DNA of 15,007 bases. Origin: Dictyocoela muelleri (taxonomy: Eukaryota; Microsporidia). A program made the position numbers and the translations under genes. The notes beneath the pieces are model-generated. The model was not told the origin of the DNA, searched no databases, and saw only the letters and a list, made by a program, of their open reading frames with translations. Position 1 is the stretch's first letter; every line of letters starts with the position of its first letter. The DNA lies in NCBI GenBank assembly GCA_016256075.1, contig SDVU01000330.1, positions 1-15,007 on the forward strand. Reading direction: 5' to 3'. Positions 1 to 7,669 of this stretch are shown piece after piece.

Positions 1-532
1 CATTGAATCGTTCAATTTGACCCTGTGATTCTGGATATCTGGGTCTCCCTTTTATATGTACCATTTTATACTTTTTATCTATATTATTAAAATCAGAATT
101 GCAGAATTCTTTTCTATTATCAGTTTGTACCTTTTCCCACTTACCTTCAACTACACATAATTCATCTAATTTGTCAGCTACAGTTTGGCTATTTTTATTA
201 TATAGGGAATAGCAAAAAAGCAAATTTGAAAAATTATCGATACAAGTGAGAATATATTTATGTCCATAATTAGACGAGACATATTTTTTTAGATCAATTA
301 TATCTAAAAATAATCTTTCATGTATTTTTTGTGCTGTAATATAGGTCAATCTTTTACTCCCTTTAAAAGAATTATCCATTATGCAAGCCTCACACTTTTG
401 AATATACTCTCTAGCAATTTCTTGTTTGATACAGATATATTCCCCTGATATTTTTTTAAATAATTTATCTGCGCAAATATGGGAATGATTATAATGCTTA
501 AAAGAATAATTCCGATTTTTGTTTTCTCCCAT
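1..532 (-). mobile_element. Ty3-like (retroviral-type) integrase fossil, partial, runs off left edge
   Basis: Minus-strand reading from an ATG near 532 to the window edge gives the integrase part of an LTR-retrotransposon-type element, cut by the window. In order it shows an HHCC-type zinc-binding region (an H-x3-H group, then CEAC at about 365-400) and a core with IIDLKKY, then TDN, then GRPRYPESQGQIER next to the left edge. The TDN aspartate and the final glutamate are separated by 35 residues, the D,D35E signature of retroviral integrases. The visible part looks open. No reverse transcriptase, gag or LTR is seen, so the rest would lie left of position 1 or is lost. It could instead belong to a Ginger-type or KRBA2/SCAND3-like integrase lineage, since the core alone does not separate these. 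Age cannot be judged from one copy. Confidence 0.8.
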
Positions 533-823
533 AAACCTATAAAAATTTTAAAAATGCATTTATCTAATTTTTTCGCTTCACCATCTTCGAATTTCATAAT
601 TTTGGGTTTCGAAATAAAATCTCTTTTTTTCCCAACCACTTATTTTCTTTGGCAAAGATTCAAATCTCAAATAATTTATGTAATTTTTTTTCCTCGCTTT
701 TTATAGTTATTTTTTTACTCATGGGGTAATAATATTAATATTTACAAAATATTAAAAGAATTTATAATTTAAATATTTGTGTGTTTTTTGCGTTATTAAA
801 TTTAATTACCAAAAAATGATTTT
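533..823. other. AT-rich spacer, no gene seen
   Basis: This stretch lies between the integrase fossil and a short direct repeat. It is T-rich on the plus strand and has short frames only. Two overlapping frames of about 80 codons cross it in opposite directions, but neither shows a recognisable motif. Its lower part may be flanking sequence of the integrase element. Confidence 0.5.
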
Positions 824-930
824 TTATTAATAAATTAAATATGTGTTTTTGGTTACCCACCAAATATATATCAGCGTATTAATATTTTTTTTGGTAAAAA
901 TTTATTAATAAATTAAATGTGTGTTTTTGG
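824..930. repeat. Pair of direct repeats, 78-base period
   Basis: A 29-base segment at 824-852 recurs at 902-930 with one substitution. The shared core is TTATTAATAAATTAAAT followed by a GTGTTTTTGG end. A third shortened GTGTTTTTGG follows directly at about 936-945. The pair sits at the downstream end of the minus-strand FLYWCH remnant, so it may be a relic of a terminal or subterminal repeat of that element, but no inverted partner was found. Confidence 0.6.
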
Positions 931-1191
931 CGAAATGTGTTTTTGGCATCTGACATTTTCTTTAATAATTATGTTGTTTTCGAAATTGGTATATACGAAG
1001 CCTCGACATACCCGATTTTGGCACCTCCATCTGTTATTATTTTTAATAATTCCGTCAAAAATATATAAATAATTTTTGTATTTTAACATTTTGTCTCTTC
1101 TTTTAGATTTCGAAAATGTTATTTCGTGATTAATGGAGTCAACAAATATAAAAAAAAATCTTTTTTTACGATAAAACGGATGTTTCGTCAA
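913..1191 (-). pseudogene. FLYWCH zinc-finger remnant, probably from a MULE transposase
   Basis: A 92-codon minus-strand frame contains one FLYWCH-type zinc finger. FSKSKRRDKML (about residues 26-36) is followed by NYLYIFDG (40-47), WRC (55-57) with C57 and C62 as the cysteine pair, and H85 and H91 as candidate histidine ligands. FLYWCH fingers bind DNA and, in many eukaryotic genomes, sit at the N-terminus of Mutator-like transposases. The frame can only be opened with TTG at 1191; the first ATG is at residue 35 and would remove the start of the domain. No MULE catalytic domain follows before the stop at 913. I therefore read this as a detached fragment rather than a working gene. A second FLYWCH-like region exists in the MULE near 13700-13920, so both may come from one family. 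Confidence 0.65.
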
Positions 1192-1198
1192 AGGCGAA

Positions 1199-1216
1199 AA
1201 AACGGACTGCCGTTTT
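1199..1216. repeat. Short perfect hairpin
   Basis: AAAACGG and CCGTTTT form a 7-bp stem with an ACTG loop, just upstream (minus sense) of the FLYWCH remnant. It may be part of a terminal inverted repeat or chance. No T-run pattern marks it as a terminator. Confidence 0.3.
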
Positions 1217-1244
1217 GAGGCACTTAATGATTTTTTTTAACTGC

Positions 1245-2215
1245 CATATTGGAATTTTTGTGGTTCCATATGTATTTTTTTAAGATAATATATAGGGGGT
1301 GCTGCGGAATTTGGAGATTTTTTTAGGTATATATATATGAGTTGTTCGTATTTTAGGTATTTTATAAAGTAACGTATAGGGGTCGTGTGGTAAACTTGTA
1401 ATTTTTTTTAAAGTACCATATATGGTTGTTAGGCTACCTGAAGATTTTTTAACATACCCTATTAGGGTTTCAGGTTTATTGTGATTTTAAAAAGTATTCT
1501 TTAAGTGTTTTAGGACAAGCCGAACACTTTTTACTGTGTCTTATAGGGGTCGTCGAAAATTTTATGCGCTTTTTAAAGCGTCATATAGGAATTTTTTGTA
1601 GTTTTAGGTATTTTATTGAGTCCCATATAGGTGTTCATAGTAAATTTGAACATTTAATAAGGTACCAATAAGAGAATGTTTGTAAATTTAGGTATTTTTT
1701 GAAGTGTCATGTAGGGGTTTTTAAGAATTAAGAATTTTTAAAATGTCTTATAGGGGTTTTTTGTGAATTTAGGCATTTTTTAAAGTGCTATGGAGGTAGT
1801 TGGACAATTTGGGTATCTTTTAAAAAGCCATATACGGGCTTTTGTAAATTATGACATTTTTTAAAGTTACATCTAGGGGAAATATGGGTCATTTGGACAT
1901 TTAATAAGGTACCCCATAATGGTTGTAGTGAATTAAGGTATTTCATAAAGGACCATATGGAGGTTTTGGTGAATCATAAAGTACCATATAGGACTTTTGG
2001 TGAATTTTGACATTTTACGAAAGTAAATTATGGGGTTGTTTTAATTTAGGCATTTTTAAAGGTGTCTTATAGAAATTGTCGGTGAATTTAGTCATTTTAT
2101 GAAAGTACCCATAGGGGGCGTTTTAATTAAGCATTTTTAAAGCTCCTATAGAGGTTGTAGGTGAATTTAGGCCTTTTAAGTGCCCTATACGGATTGTTAT
2201 GGAATGTGGAAGTTT
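1245..2215. repeat. Decayed minisatellite, about 40-55 base units, roughly 18-20 copies
   Basis: Nearly 1 kb consists of diverged head-to-tail copies whose plus strand reads approximately GTGAATTTAGGCATTTTT, then AAAGTGCCATATAGGGGTT. The CATATAGG/TTATAGGGG box and the TTTAGG(C/T)ATTTT box recur every 40-55 bases, for example near 1365, 1595, 1690, 1755, 1970, 2040, 2090 and 2170. Unit length and sequence vary a lot, so the array is old and no longer homogenised. All copies share one orientation, with G and T on the plus strand. Stops occur in all frames and no coding period is evident. It lies downstream of the SNAPC3-like gene, which reads away from 3548 towards it. Confidence 0.85.
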
Positions 2216-2651
2216 TAAGTAAAAGAGAATAATTCAAATAATAAAAACAGATTTTTACAAGATTTGAATAATATTTACATTACATGCGAGTATTAAAACT
2301 AATCCATTAATATCTTAAATCAATATTAATATACAAATTGAAATTCATAGAAGTTCCATAATTTTTTTTTTCTAAAATATATTTTTAATAAAAAAATATT
2401 TACAAATTTCAAAAACGAGATAATAAAAAAATATTCTATTCGGAAAAGTATAAAAAATAAAAATAAAATTTTTATATGATAACATAAAAATAAAAATAAA
2501 ATTTTTATATTATTATATAAAAATATATTATAAAATTTTGTCATAAAATTTACAAAAAATTAATATTAATTTTCATACATAACTCAATTCCAAAATTATA
2601 CTGTTAATTAAAATATATTTAATTACAATTAAAATTTTTGGTCACATTCTA
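2216..2651. other. Very AT-rich spacer downstream of the SNAPC3-like gene
   Basis: Low-complexity A/T sequence. It contains a 33-base tandem duplication (copies starting at 2453 and 2486, with an AAAAATAAAAATAAAATTTT core) and a partial third copy. A 72-codon minus frame at 2326-2544 is composed of F, L, I, K, N and Y codons produced by the base composition and is not counted as a gene. The 3' end and polyadenylation site of the gene at 2652 must lie here, but no single signal stands out among many AATAAA-like strings. Confidence 0.6.
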
Positions 2652-3548
2652 TTAATTATTATTCAAAAAATAATCACGTCTAATTTTTTTATATTTCATC
2701 TTAGGATATCTCAACTCGCCTTTGTAAATAAATAACTCTGTAAAACACTCGTCACAAAGTTCCTTCTCATTTTCTGGTAATATAGGATCATCTAAAATCA
2801 AATAAAAAGCATGTTTTAATTTACATCCACAACAAATATAATCTATAATTTTAAATTTTTCAACGAAGAAAGGTTTATCATACTTTTTAACAATAATATT
2901 TGATATTTCAAATGTAAATATATCCTCATCTATAAGAAAAAATAGGTCCGACAGAACATTATTTATAAATAATTCCGTGTTTATTTCTTCAAAATATTTT
3001 TTCCTAAAATTAATGTCCCTTAAACTATTTTCAATTTCGTAATTTGATATTGAACTGTTTGTATAATTTATGTATAATTTTTTAACAACGAAAACAGGTT
3101 CATTATTTATCATAAAGAGGTAATTTGAAAGGATCTTAAAAATATTTTTCAAGTTAAAAGTTTCCGGAAACATACAATATAATAGATTTTTGTTGTTACT
3201 TGAGATTATTACTTCATAATAAACACAGAACTGATTGGAATTGGCAAATAGCGGGTCTAAAATTTTAGGTTTTGAGTCAAATAAATAAAGATTGTTCAGG
3301 TTATAATTAATAAAAGGTTCAAATTTATTGAGCATCGTATTTTGATTATTAAATTTGTCTATAAATGATATTTTATTTTTAAAATTATAAAATCTTTGCG
3401 TTATTCGAAGTTTTTTCAGAGATTTCTGGGTTTCTTCATTCTTTATAATATTTTTGAAAGAATATTTTTTGATATTTGATAATTTTGGTATTAAATTTCT
3501 TTGTAACTTATTCCTCAAAATTATTTTCATTGTATCGTCATTTGCCAT
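2652..3548 (-). CDS. SNAPC3/SNAP50-like protein (snRNA-activating complex subunit), tentative
   Basis: This intact 298-residue, intronless gene is the only convincing host gene in the window. The N-terminus is basic and unremarkable. From about residue 108 a beta-rich region begins with CVYYEVII, followed by FVVKKLYINY at 153-162. The C-terminus carries C239-x2-C242, 22 residues, then C265-x2-C268, followed by F269 and a YKGELRYPKMKY stretch. The spacing and surroundings (A/F and DDP between the pairs, CDECF, L-x-Y-x-G, a final Y-x-Y) match my memory of the SNAPC3 zinc finger. SNAPC3 is the nuclear subunit that helps bind the proximal sequence element of snRNA promoters for Pol II and Pol III. 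The human protein is longer (about 410 residues), which fits microsporidian shortening. The ATG at 3548 is supported by a CCCC run just upstream. The alternative is an unrelated Cys4 protein. No signal peptide or membrane segment is seen. Confidence 0.6.
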   Translation of the reverse strand: MANDDTMKIILRNKLQRNLIPKLSNIKKYSFKNIIKNEETQKSLKKLRITQRFYNFKNKISFIDKFNNQNTMLNKFEPFINYNLNNLYLFDSKPKILDPLFANSNQFCVYYEVIISSNNKNLLYCMFPETFNLKNIFKILSNYLFMINNEPVFVVKKLYINYTNSSISNYEIENSLRDINFRKKYFEEINTELFINNVLSDLFFLIDEDIFTFEISNIIVKKYDKPFFVEKFKIIDYICCGCKLKHAFYLILDDPILPENEKELCDECFTELFIYKGELRYPKMKYKKIRRDYFLNNN

Positions 3549-3562
3549 TCTGGGGATATCTG
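3549..3562 (-). promoter_or_regulatory. CCC-type start-proximal motif of the SNAPC3-like gene
   Basis: On the minus strand the bases before the ATG read GATATCCCCAGA. A CCC or GGG motif within about 15 bases of the start codon is a known feature of microsporidian genes, tied to transcription starts close to the AUG. It supports both the chosen start and the microsporidian assignment. A single instance is weak evidence on its own. Confidence 0.5.
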
Positions 3563-3917
3563 TTATTTTAATGTTTATTAATCAGTTAATATTTTTTGAC
3601 AGGTTGAAAAAATCATTTTTGAAAATTAATTAATGGTTTGAAAGATCGCGTTGCGAGGAGTATTTATTAGTTATTTAAAATGATTATGAAGTTATCATAA
3701 AATATTCATGACAAAATATTTTTGGGATTAAGTTATTCAGAAAAGCTTCTGCAACTCGTTCTGTATGGGGGAGTTGACAGATTTTCAGTCTGAAATTTTA
3801 CACCCTCGTTGTTTAATTTGATAAAAAGCGAATAAAATTTTCCGATTGACATGGCAAAATATATTTTTGATTATTTTGAATATCGTCAACATTATTTTTA
3901 TTTTAATAACGATAATC
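3563..3917. other. Intergenic spacer, no gene seen
   Basis: AT-rich sequence upstream of the SNAPC3-like gene. It has no long frame on either strand and no repeat related to the other families here. It ends where a tRNA-like unit begins at 3918. Confidence 0.6.
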
Positions 3918-3990
3918 GGCCAGATAGCTCAGGGGTTAACACTCTTGAATGTAAAATTTAAGTATCGTGGTTCGAATCCCGCTAACGTAA
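3918..3990 (+). pseudogene. tRNA-like unit with intact A and B boxes
   Basis: TAGCTCAGGGG at 3925-3935 fits the Pol III A box, and GGTTCGAATCC at 3969-3979 is a perfect B box. The 44-base spacing is normal. Between them CTTGAA and TTTAAG can pair as an anticodon-like stem around a 7-base loop. The T stem pairs only next to the loop (the outer three pairs fail) and the acceptor ends do not pair. It is therefore not a normal tRNA gene, but it could still bind TFIIIC. It most likely heads a tRNA-derived SINE or another Pol III transcript. Confidence 0.6.
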
Positions 3991-4480
3991 CTCTTTAATA
4001 AATAATGAGGGAATGACATTAAGCGGTTAAAAACTATTGAAATATAGTAGTGATATACAGTTGTTCCGGTGTGGTATAGCTGATTAAGACTTGGTCTAAT
4101 ATGACAATGAAGCAGAATGGATTCTTCTAGGTGTGGGGATGAGTGCGGCGACACATCTCGGCAAAAAATAGTGAAAAATATAAATTCATGAAAAGCTATT
4201 AATAACCTTTATCCTGCTGAGTCATTGATAAAACGAAAATCGCGTATACAGCTGGGCTTCTGGGAAGCTCAGGGGGTGATGAATTATTTGAACACCAATA
4301 AACAAAGGTCACAGACCACGGTAGGATACAACTCTCCGGGTTTGCAGCTATGAATGTTGTCAACATGTAATATATACTCTGTATACTATAGACTGAAATT
4401 GTGCGGGAAATGATATTTATTGGATTTGTATTCATAAAAAAAACACTGCAATAAAGATAGATAAATTCATGATAAAAAAT
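3991..4480. other. GC-richer island behind the tRNA-like head: candidate SINE body or structured RNA
   Basis: Compared with its surroundings, roughly 4045-4150 and 4215-4350 are clearly richer in G and C and have little low-complexity sequence. Local features are GTGTGGGGATGAGTGCGGCG near 4131-4150 and a small hairpin-capable segment AGCTGGGCTTCTGGGAAGCT near 4250-4269. Two minus frames of 72 and 94 codons cross it (3936-4154, 4199-4483). They start within the repeat, lack any motif, and I do not accept them. A string ATAAATTCATGA occurs near both 4180-4191 and 4461-4472 and may mark two joined units. Possible readings are the body of a tRNA-derived SINE fused to the unit at 3918, a lineage-specific non-coding RNA, or foreign or contaminating DNA. 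Confidence 0.4.
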
Positions 4481-4763
4481 CATAAATTTCAGTTAAACAC
4501 CTTTTTCATTTATATAATTTTCTAATTTTGTAATTTTGATTTTTAAATAATTTATTAGCATAATTACCATATTAGAATATTTTTTTAACAACCCCGACAT
4601 TTAACTGACATTATACATTACCCTTTCTGTAATTTTATATTTTTTTATTCTTAAAAATTTTCTTATTTTTACGATGTAAAATTATAGGATATGAAATATA
4701 AAGAATGTAAAATTTGGATTATAAATAAGCAATCGAAAAAAATATTTTAAAGAATTGCGAGGA
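4481..4763. other. AT-rich spacer, nothing seen
   Basis: T-rich and A-rich tracts without frames or repeats of note lie between the GC-richer island and the large palindrome. Confidence 0.5.
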
Positions 4764-4852
4764 TGTTCAGATGTTTAAATATGTTTAAACTTAAAATCAA
4801 TAATAATGACGATTCACACATTAATTTTTAATATCGTCTGTCAGATCTTTTG
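4764..4852. repeat. Direct repeat partner of 6131-6225; pogo 3'-end fragment
   Basis: AAACTTAAAATCAA plus TAATAATGA at 4787-4809 recurs at 6160-6183 in the same orientation with one inserted base. Weaker similarity extends on both sides (4764-4850 against 6131-6225). The second copy forms the 3' end of the pogo-like transposase, so the first copy is a detached duplicate of it. The two copies bracket the palindrome at 4853-6110. Confidence 0.55.
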
Positions 4853-5360
4853 GTCAGAAGCCGAAAAATAGGAAAACGATAAAGTTTTGGCCTTATTTTT
4901 TCATATTTTAAAGAAACATTTCAAATTATAAGAGTCAAGAGTAAATTATATGGGAGAAATGAAAATAATAAGGGCGTAAGGGAAAATTTAAAAGGGGTAA
5001 TTTAAAGAGGAAAGAAAAATTAGACGAGTATTTATTAGTTTGAATGTAAAATTATAAAGGCCGATAAAAAATACGACAATGTTTAATTATAAGAGTGGAT
5101 ATGGAAATATAAGAGTGTGGAGAAAAAATAAAAAAATCAAAAAGATAAAGGAGGGTGCGTAAAAAAATTGTTTTTTTCTGCTCTGATTATATTATTTCGC
5201 GCACAACGCGCTAAATTCGTACTAGTAACCGCGACATTTCCTAATTTTTTTGATTTTTTTCATTTTTCTAAATTTTTTTTTATCATCAATGAGACTCGAA
5301 CCCATTAGTAAAAGTTGACAAATGTTATTAACCACTACACTAAAGTATCAGAAAAATTTA
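4853..5360 (-). repeat. Left arm of a large imperfect inverted repeat, with tRNA-like head
   Basis: Read on the minus strand from 5360 down, this arm runs tRNA-like head, A-rich tract, CG-rich patch (GTCGCGG near 5230, GCGCGTTGTGCGCG near 5200), then pyrimidine-rich sequence down to about 4853. The plus strand of 5720-6110 gives the same order of elements. Aligned by eye, the two arms match over long stretches, for example the pair GTTTTGGCCTTATTTT / GTTTCGGCTTTATTGT, but with many differences, so they are old copies. No protein-coding frame is seen. Confidence 0.65.
5283..5350 (-). pseudogene. tRNA-like unit, minus strand
   Basis: On the minus strand TTTAGTGTAGTGGTT (from 5344) fits an A box and GGGTTCGAGTCTC (from 5303) fits a B box. 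The T arm ATGGG-loop-CTCAT pairs over all five positions, one of them G-U. The acceptor ends do not pair, so this is a tRNA-derived unit rather than a normal tRNA. It sits at the head of the left palindrome arm and points outward. Confidence 0.6.
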
Positions 5361-5715
5361 AAACAAATTATGTATAATAGTCTAAATTAATTTTAAATAA
5401 AATTAAAAAATGTAGATTTTAATAGCAATTATTATTTATGAATGAATAGAAAAATAAATTTTTATTTGTTAAAAATGGGTGTTAAATGTAATTAATAAGG
5501 TTCTTATAAATGAAGGATTCGCCAAATAAACATAAGTTCAAAATGATAAATTTTGAATTAAGCATGAAAATAAATCTATTATGGAGAAATTATTAAAAAT
5601 GCCATGCTAAAGTTTAATATGGAGATTTATGTCGATAAATTTAAAAAATTTTAGAATAATAAAATTAAACAAGTTCTTTTTTATTATTATATATATAGTT
5701 AATGATTTTAATTTT
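5361..5715. other. Loop between the two palindrome arms
   Basis: AT-rich sequence between the divergent tRNA-like units, with no gene seen. A GGTTCTTATAAATGAAGG segment near 5500 and a GGCGAA patch near 5518 have no partner that I can find. Confidence 0.5.
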
Positions 5716-5785
5716 CGGGTTATTTAGTCTAGTGGCCCATAATATTGTATCATCTTTAACTATCTGGTTTCGAGTTTCGCTGATT
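5716..5785 (+). pseudogene. tRNA-like unit, plus strand, degraded
   Basis: TAGTCTAGTGG at 5725-5735 is a good A box. GGTTTCGAGTTTC at 5766-5778 is a B box with one extra T and further drift. It aligns base by base with the minus-strand unit at 5283-5350, so the two are inverted copies. The T stem no longer pairs, so this copy is more decayed than its partner. Confidence 0.5.
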
Positions 5786-6110
5786 TATTAAAATATTATA
5801 AAAATAATGAAAATAATAAAAATCAGTAATGTCGCGGGTAGTGAGCATGTCGCGGGTAGTGCGCATGTCGCGCGCTGTTCGAGCGATATATTATATTCCA
5901 TTATAAATTTTTAACACTTTTTAATACCCGCTATTATAATTTATCTCTCCCTTATAAATAGAATAGAGTCTTATAATTAACCCCTATCGTATTTTCCTCT
6001 TTCCTTATTACCTATGTCTTTATGATTAAATCTCGCTTCTTTTATTTAAAAACGCTTCAAAATTTAAAAACAATAAAGCCGAAACATTAGATTTTTTGAT
6101 CTTCAGGACT
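5716..6110 (+). repeat. Right arm of the large imperfect inverted repeat
   Basis: After its tRNA-like head comes an A/T-rich tract and then a CG-rich patch at 5828-5885. There ATGTCGCGGGTAGTG is tandemly repeated about twice (5828, 5849) and a shortened third ATGTCGCGCGC follows. Pyrimidine-rich sequence then runs to a GATCTTCAGGACTCC segment near 6097-6111. The order mirrors the left arm at 4853-5360. The tandem CG-rich motif is expanded here and single in the left arm. Confidence 0.6.
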
Positions 6111-6130
6111 CCAACCGAAATATTAAATTA

Positions 6131-6225
6131 TGTTTTTATATTTAAAATATGATTTTTTAAAACTTAAAATCAAATAATAATGAATATTGCCACATTGAAT
6201 TTCTAAAATCATCTTCGATTATAGT
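6131..6225. repeat. Direct repeat partner of 4764-4852
   Basis: This segment carries the last codons and stop of the pogo-like transposase on the minus strand and is shared with 4764-4850. Together the two copies flank the palindrome, as would a target duplication, though far longer than usual. Confidence 0.5.
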
Positions 6226-6631
6226 TTTAATATATTTTAAACTTTTTATATCTTCAATAAAATCCGATTTTTGGTGCTTCATATAATTAATGAATTTTTC
6301 CGTTATATTGAAAGCATCCTCATAACCTTTGCAAATTTCTAATTTCTTGATATATTTAAGTTTTGTTTCATACACTTCGTTAATATTTTCGATATTTATT
6401 AGACCACAATTGAGAGTATAGCTAATACAAATTAAATATTCATGGCTAGAATAGTGTATTCAAATTATAATTTGCATATATTCGCTTAACTGAGCCCTTT
6501 CTGAAATATCAGATTTCGATTTTTCAATTTTTAATAACACCAACATTGTATGTTTCCACAATTTTTTTTAACATCGGGTTTACTTGTGTCCATTCAAAGG
6601 CAAAATATTTTATTTAATCGATATTATTAAT
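6157..6631 (-). pseudogene. pogo/Tc5-type transposase, C-terminal part
   Basis: This is the downstream part of the decayed transposase that starts at 8664, separated from it by a Merlin insertion. On the minus strand FAFEWTQV (about 6575-6605) is followed in another frame by NCWKHT (about 6545-6565). These match the W-x-x-V and NCWKHTG elements that close the DDE domain of pogo/Tigger-like transposases. A helical tail of about 120 residues follows, ending at a TAA at 6157, including EICKGYEDAF and FINYMKHQKSDFIEDIK. Frame changes in the A-rich run near 6570 and a TGA near 6460 break it. The tail alone could be taken for an unknown gene (a 72-codon frame opened only by GTG at 6375), but the continuity with NCWKHT argues for transposase. 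Confidence 0.55.
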
Positions 6632-7669
6632 GTCGTTTCCCTCGAAATGAGGGTTTTCATTTTTTTTTTTAAAAAATCACCCTAGGAAAAATTGGCGGGG
6701 TAATGTGCTAATATTAATGCAAAATAGAGGGTGTACTTTTTTTTTCGAAAAATACCCACCAAGACAACACTGAATGAGGCTAGTAGATTAGTAGAGATTA
6801 AAATTAATTGTATAATTATAGATTTACCCAGAAAAGCATGTCGTTTCTGTTATTTAAGGTTAACATGGAACTCTAGAAAGATTTTAAAAGTGAGATGTAC
6901 CTGGAAGCCGTGTGTAAAATAGTATTATCTGTTTGAGTCTTCAATTTTGACTAAAGATTTTAATACTCATTTAAAAATCTTACTTGTATTTAATTATTGG
7001 CTTTCTGGTTCTAATATATTGGAGATTGAAAAAAAATGGTCAGAAATATCTAGATACCGAATTTATAGGATTCTGAAAAGGGTAAAAAAAATAAATATTA
7101 ATGAAAAATATTTACAGGAAATCAGAAAGATAGGTGGTGAGGCTATTCTAGTGGAAGTTGATAAGTCTCAGTTTGGTAAGAGAAATTATCTTTGGTGGAT
7201 GCGGCAGATGGTATTATAATATTAGTGGCCGTTTAACGTACTTATTCTAGTATAATAATATTTAAAAAAAATGCAAACCACGAAATTCAGAAACTATCAT
7301 TTCCTTTCTACGGCAATTTATACATCCAGAATTGAATATATTTTCTGATGGGGGCTTTGATACAATAATTTGCATATTTGTTTTTCTGGACATGTTAAAG
7401 TAAACCATTCTATTGAATTGGTTAGTCGCAATAAATGGTTGCCTATAAATACCACCAAAAGATGCTTATCTGGATAAAGAAAGGCATTTCTTTCAGAAAT
7501 AGGACAAATAAATTATAATCGATATACCTGCTTAGATTTATGTTAATGAAAAATGAAAAGGAAAGGGTATTTGATATTTTAATGAAATTTTTTTACTTAA
7601 TTTAATATAATAACATTTTTTATTTGCTCCAACAAGAGTTTTTTTTCAAAAAAAATCACACTCCTTTAT
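6632..7669 (+). mobile_element. Merlin-like (ISXO2-type) DNA transposon, decayed, nested in the pogo-like gene
   Basis: This is about 1.04 kb carrying a plus-strand ISXO2-type transposase remnant. ATTATTAAT at 6623-6631 and ATCATTAAT at 7670-7678 match at 8 of 9 positions, which would fit the 8-9 base target duplication of Merlin elements. The ends carry T-tract/A-tract hairpins (6650-6682, and 7635-7665 inverted). An alternative left boundary is near 6705, because 6705-6755 matches the inverse of 7637-7686 (GTGC, then ATATTAATG, then GTGT and a T-run with GAAAAA). The sequence alone does not decide between the two. On either side the minus-strand pogo-like coding continues, showing that Merlin came second. 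Confidence 0.65.
6731..7510 (+). pseudogene. Merlin/ISXO2-type transposase, broken
   Basis: The first frame (6731-6922, opened only by GTG) holds a zinc-ribbon-like pattern: CRFC, then KVRCTWKPC. The next frame (6947-7219) has HLKILLVFNYWLSG, a helical segment, then GGEAILVEVDKSQFGKRNY, which is the ISXO2/Merlin signature around the first catalytic aspartate. The usual E of DES is K here. After the stop at 7219 only traces remain. SRIEYIF followed by a stop and WGG, near 7330-7360, stands for the SDGG second acidic site, and VNHS can be read near 7400. Several frameshifts and stops are present, so it cannot make transposase. The transposase of this family cuts and pastes its own ends in the nucleus. 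Confidence 0.8.

Noticed and set aside
2326-2544. 72-codon minus-strand frame
   Set aside because: Built almost only of F, L, I, K, N and Y codons from low-complexity AT sequence that includes a 33-base tandem duplication; no motif.
3918-3990. Functional tRNA gene
   Set aside because: The acceptor stem and the outer T stem do not pair and the base before the would-be anticodon is not T.
3936-4483. Two minus-strand frames (3936-4154 and 4199-4483) as genes
   Set aside because: The first runs antisense through the tRNA-like unit, and both lie in probable SINE-like sequence without any protein motif.
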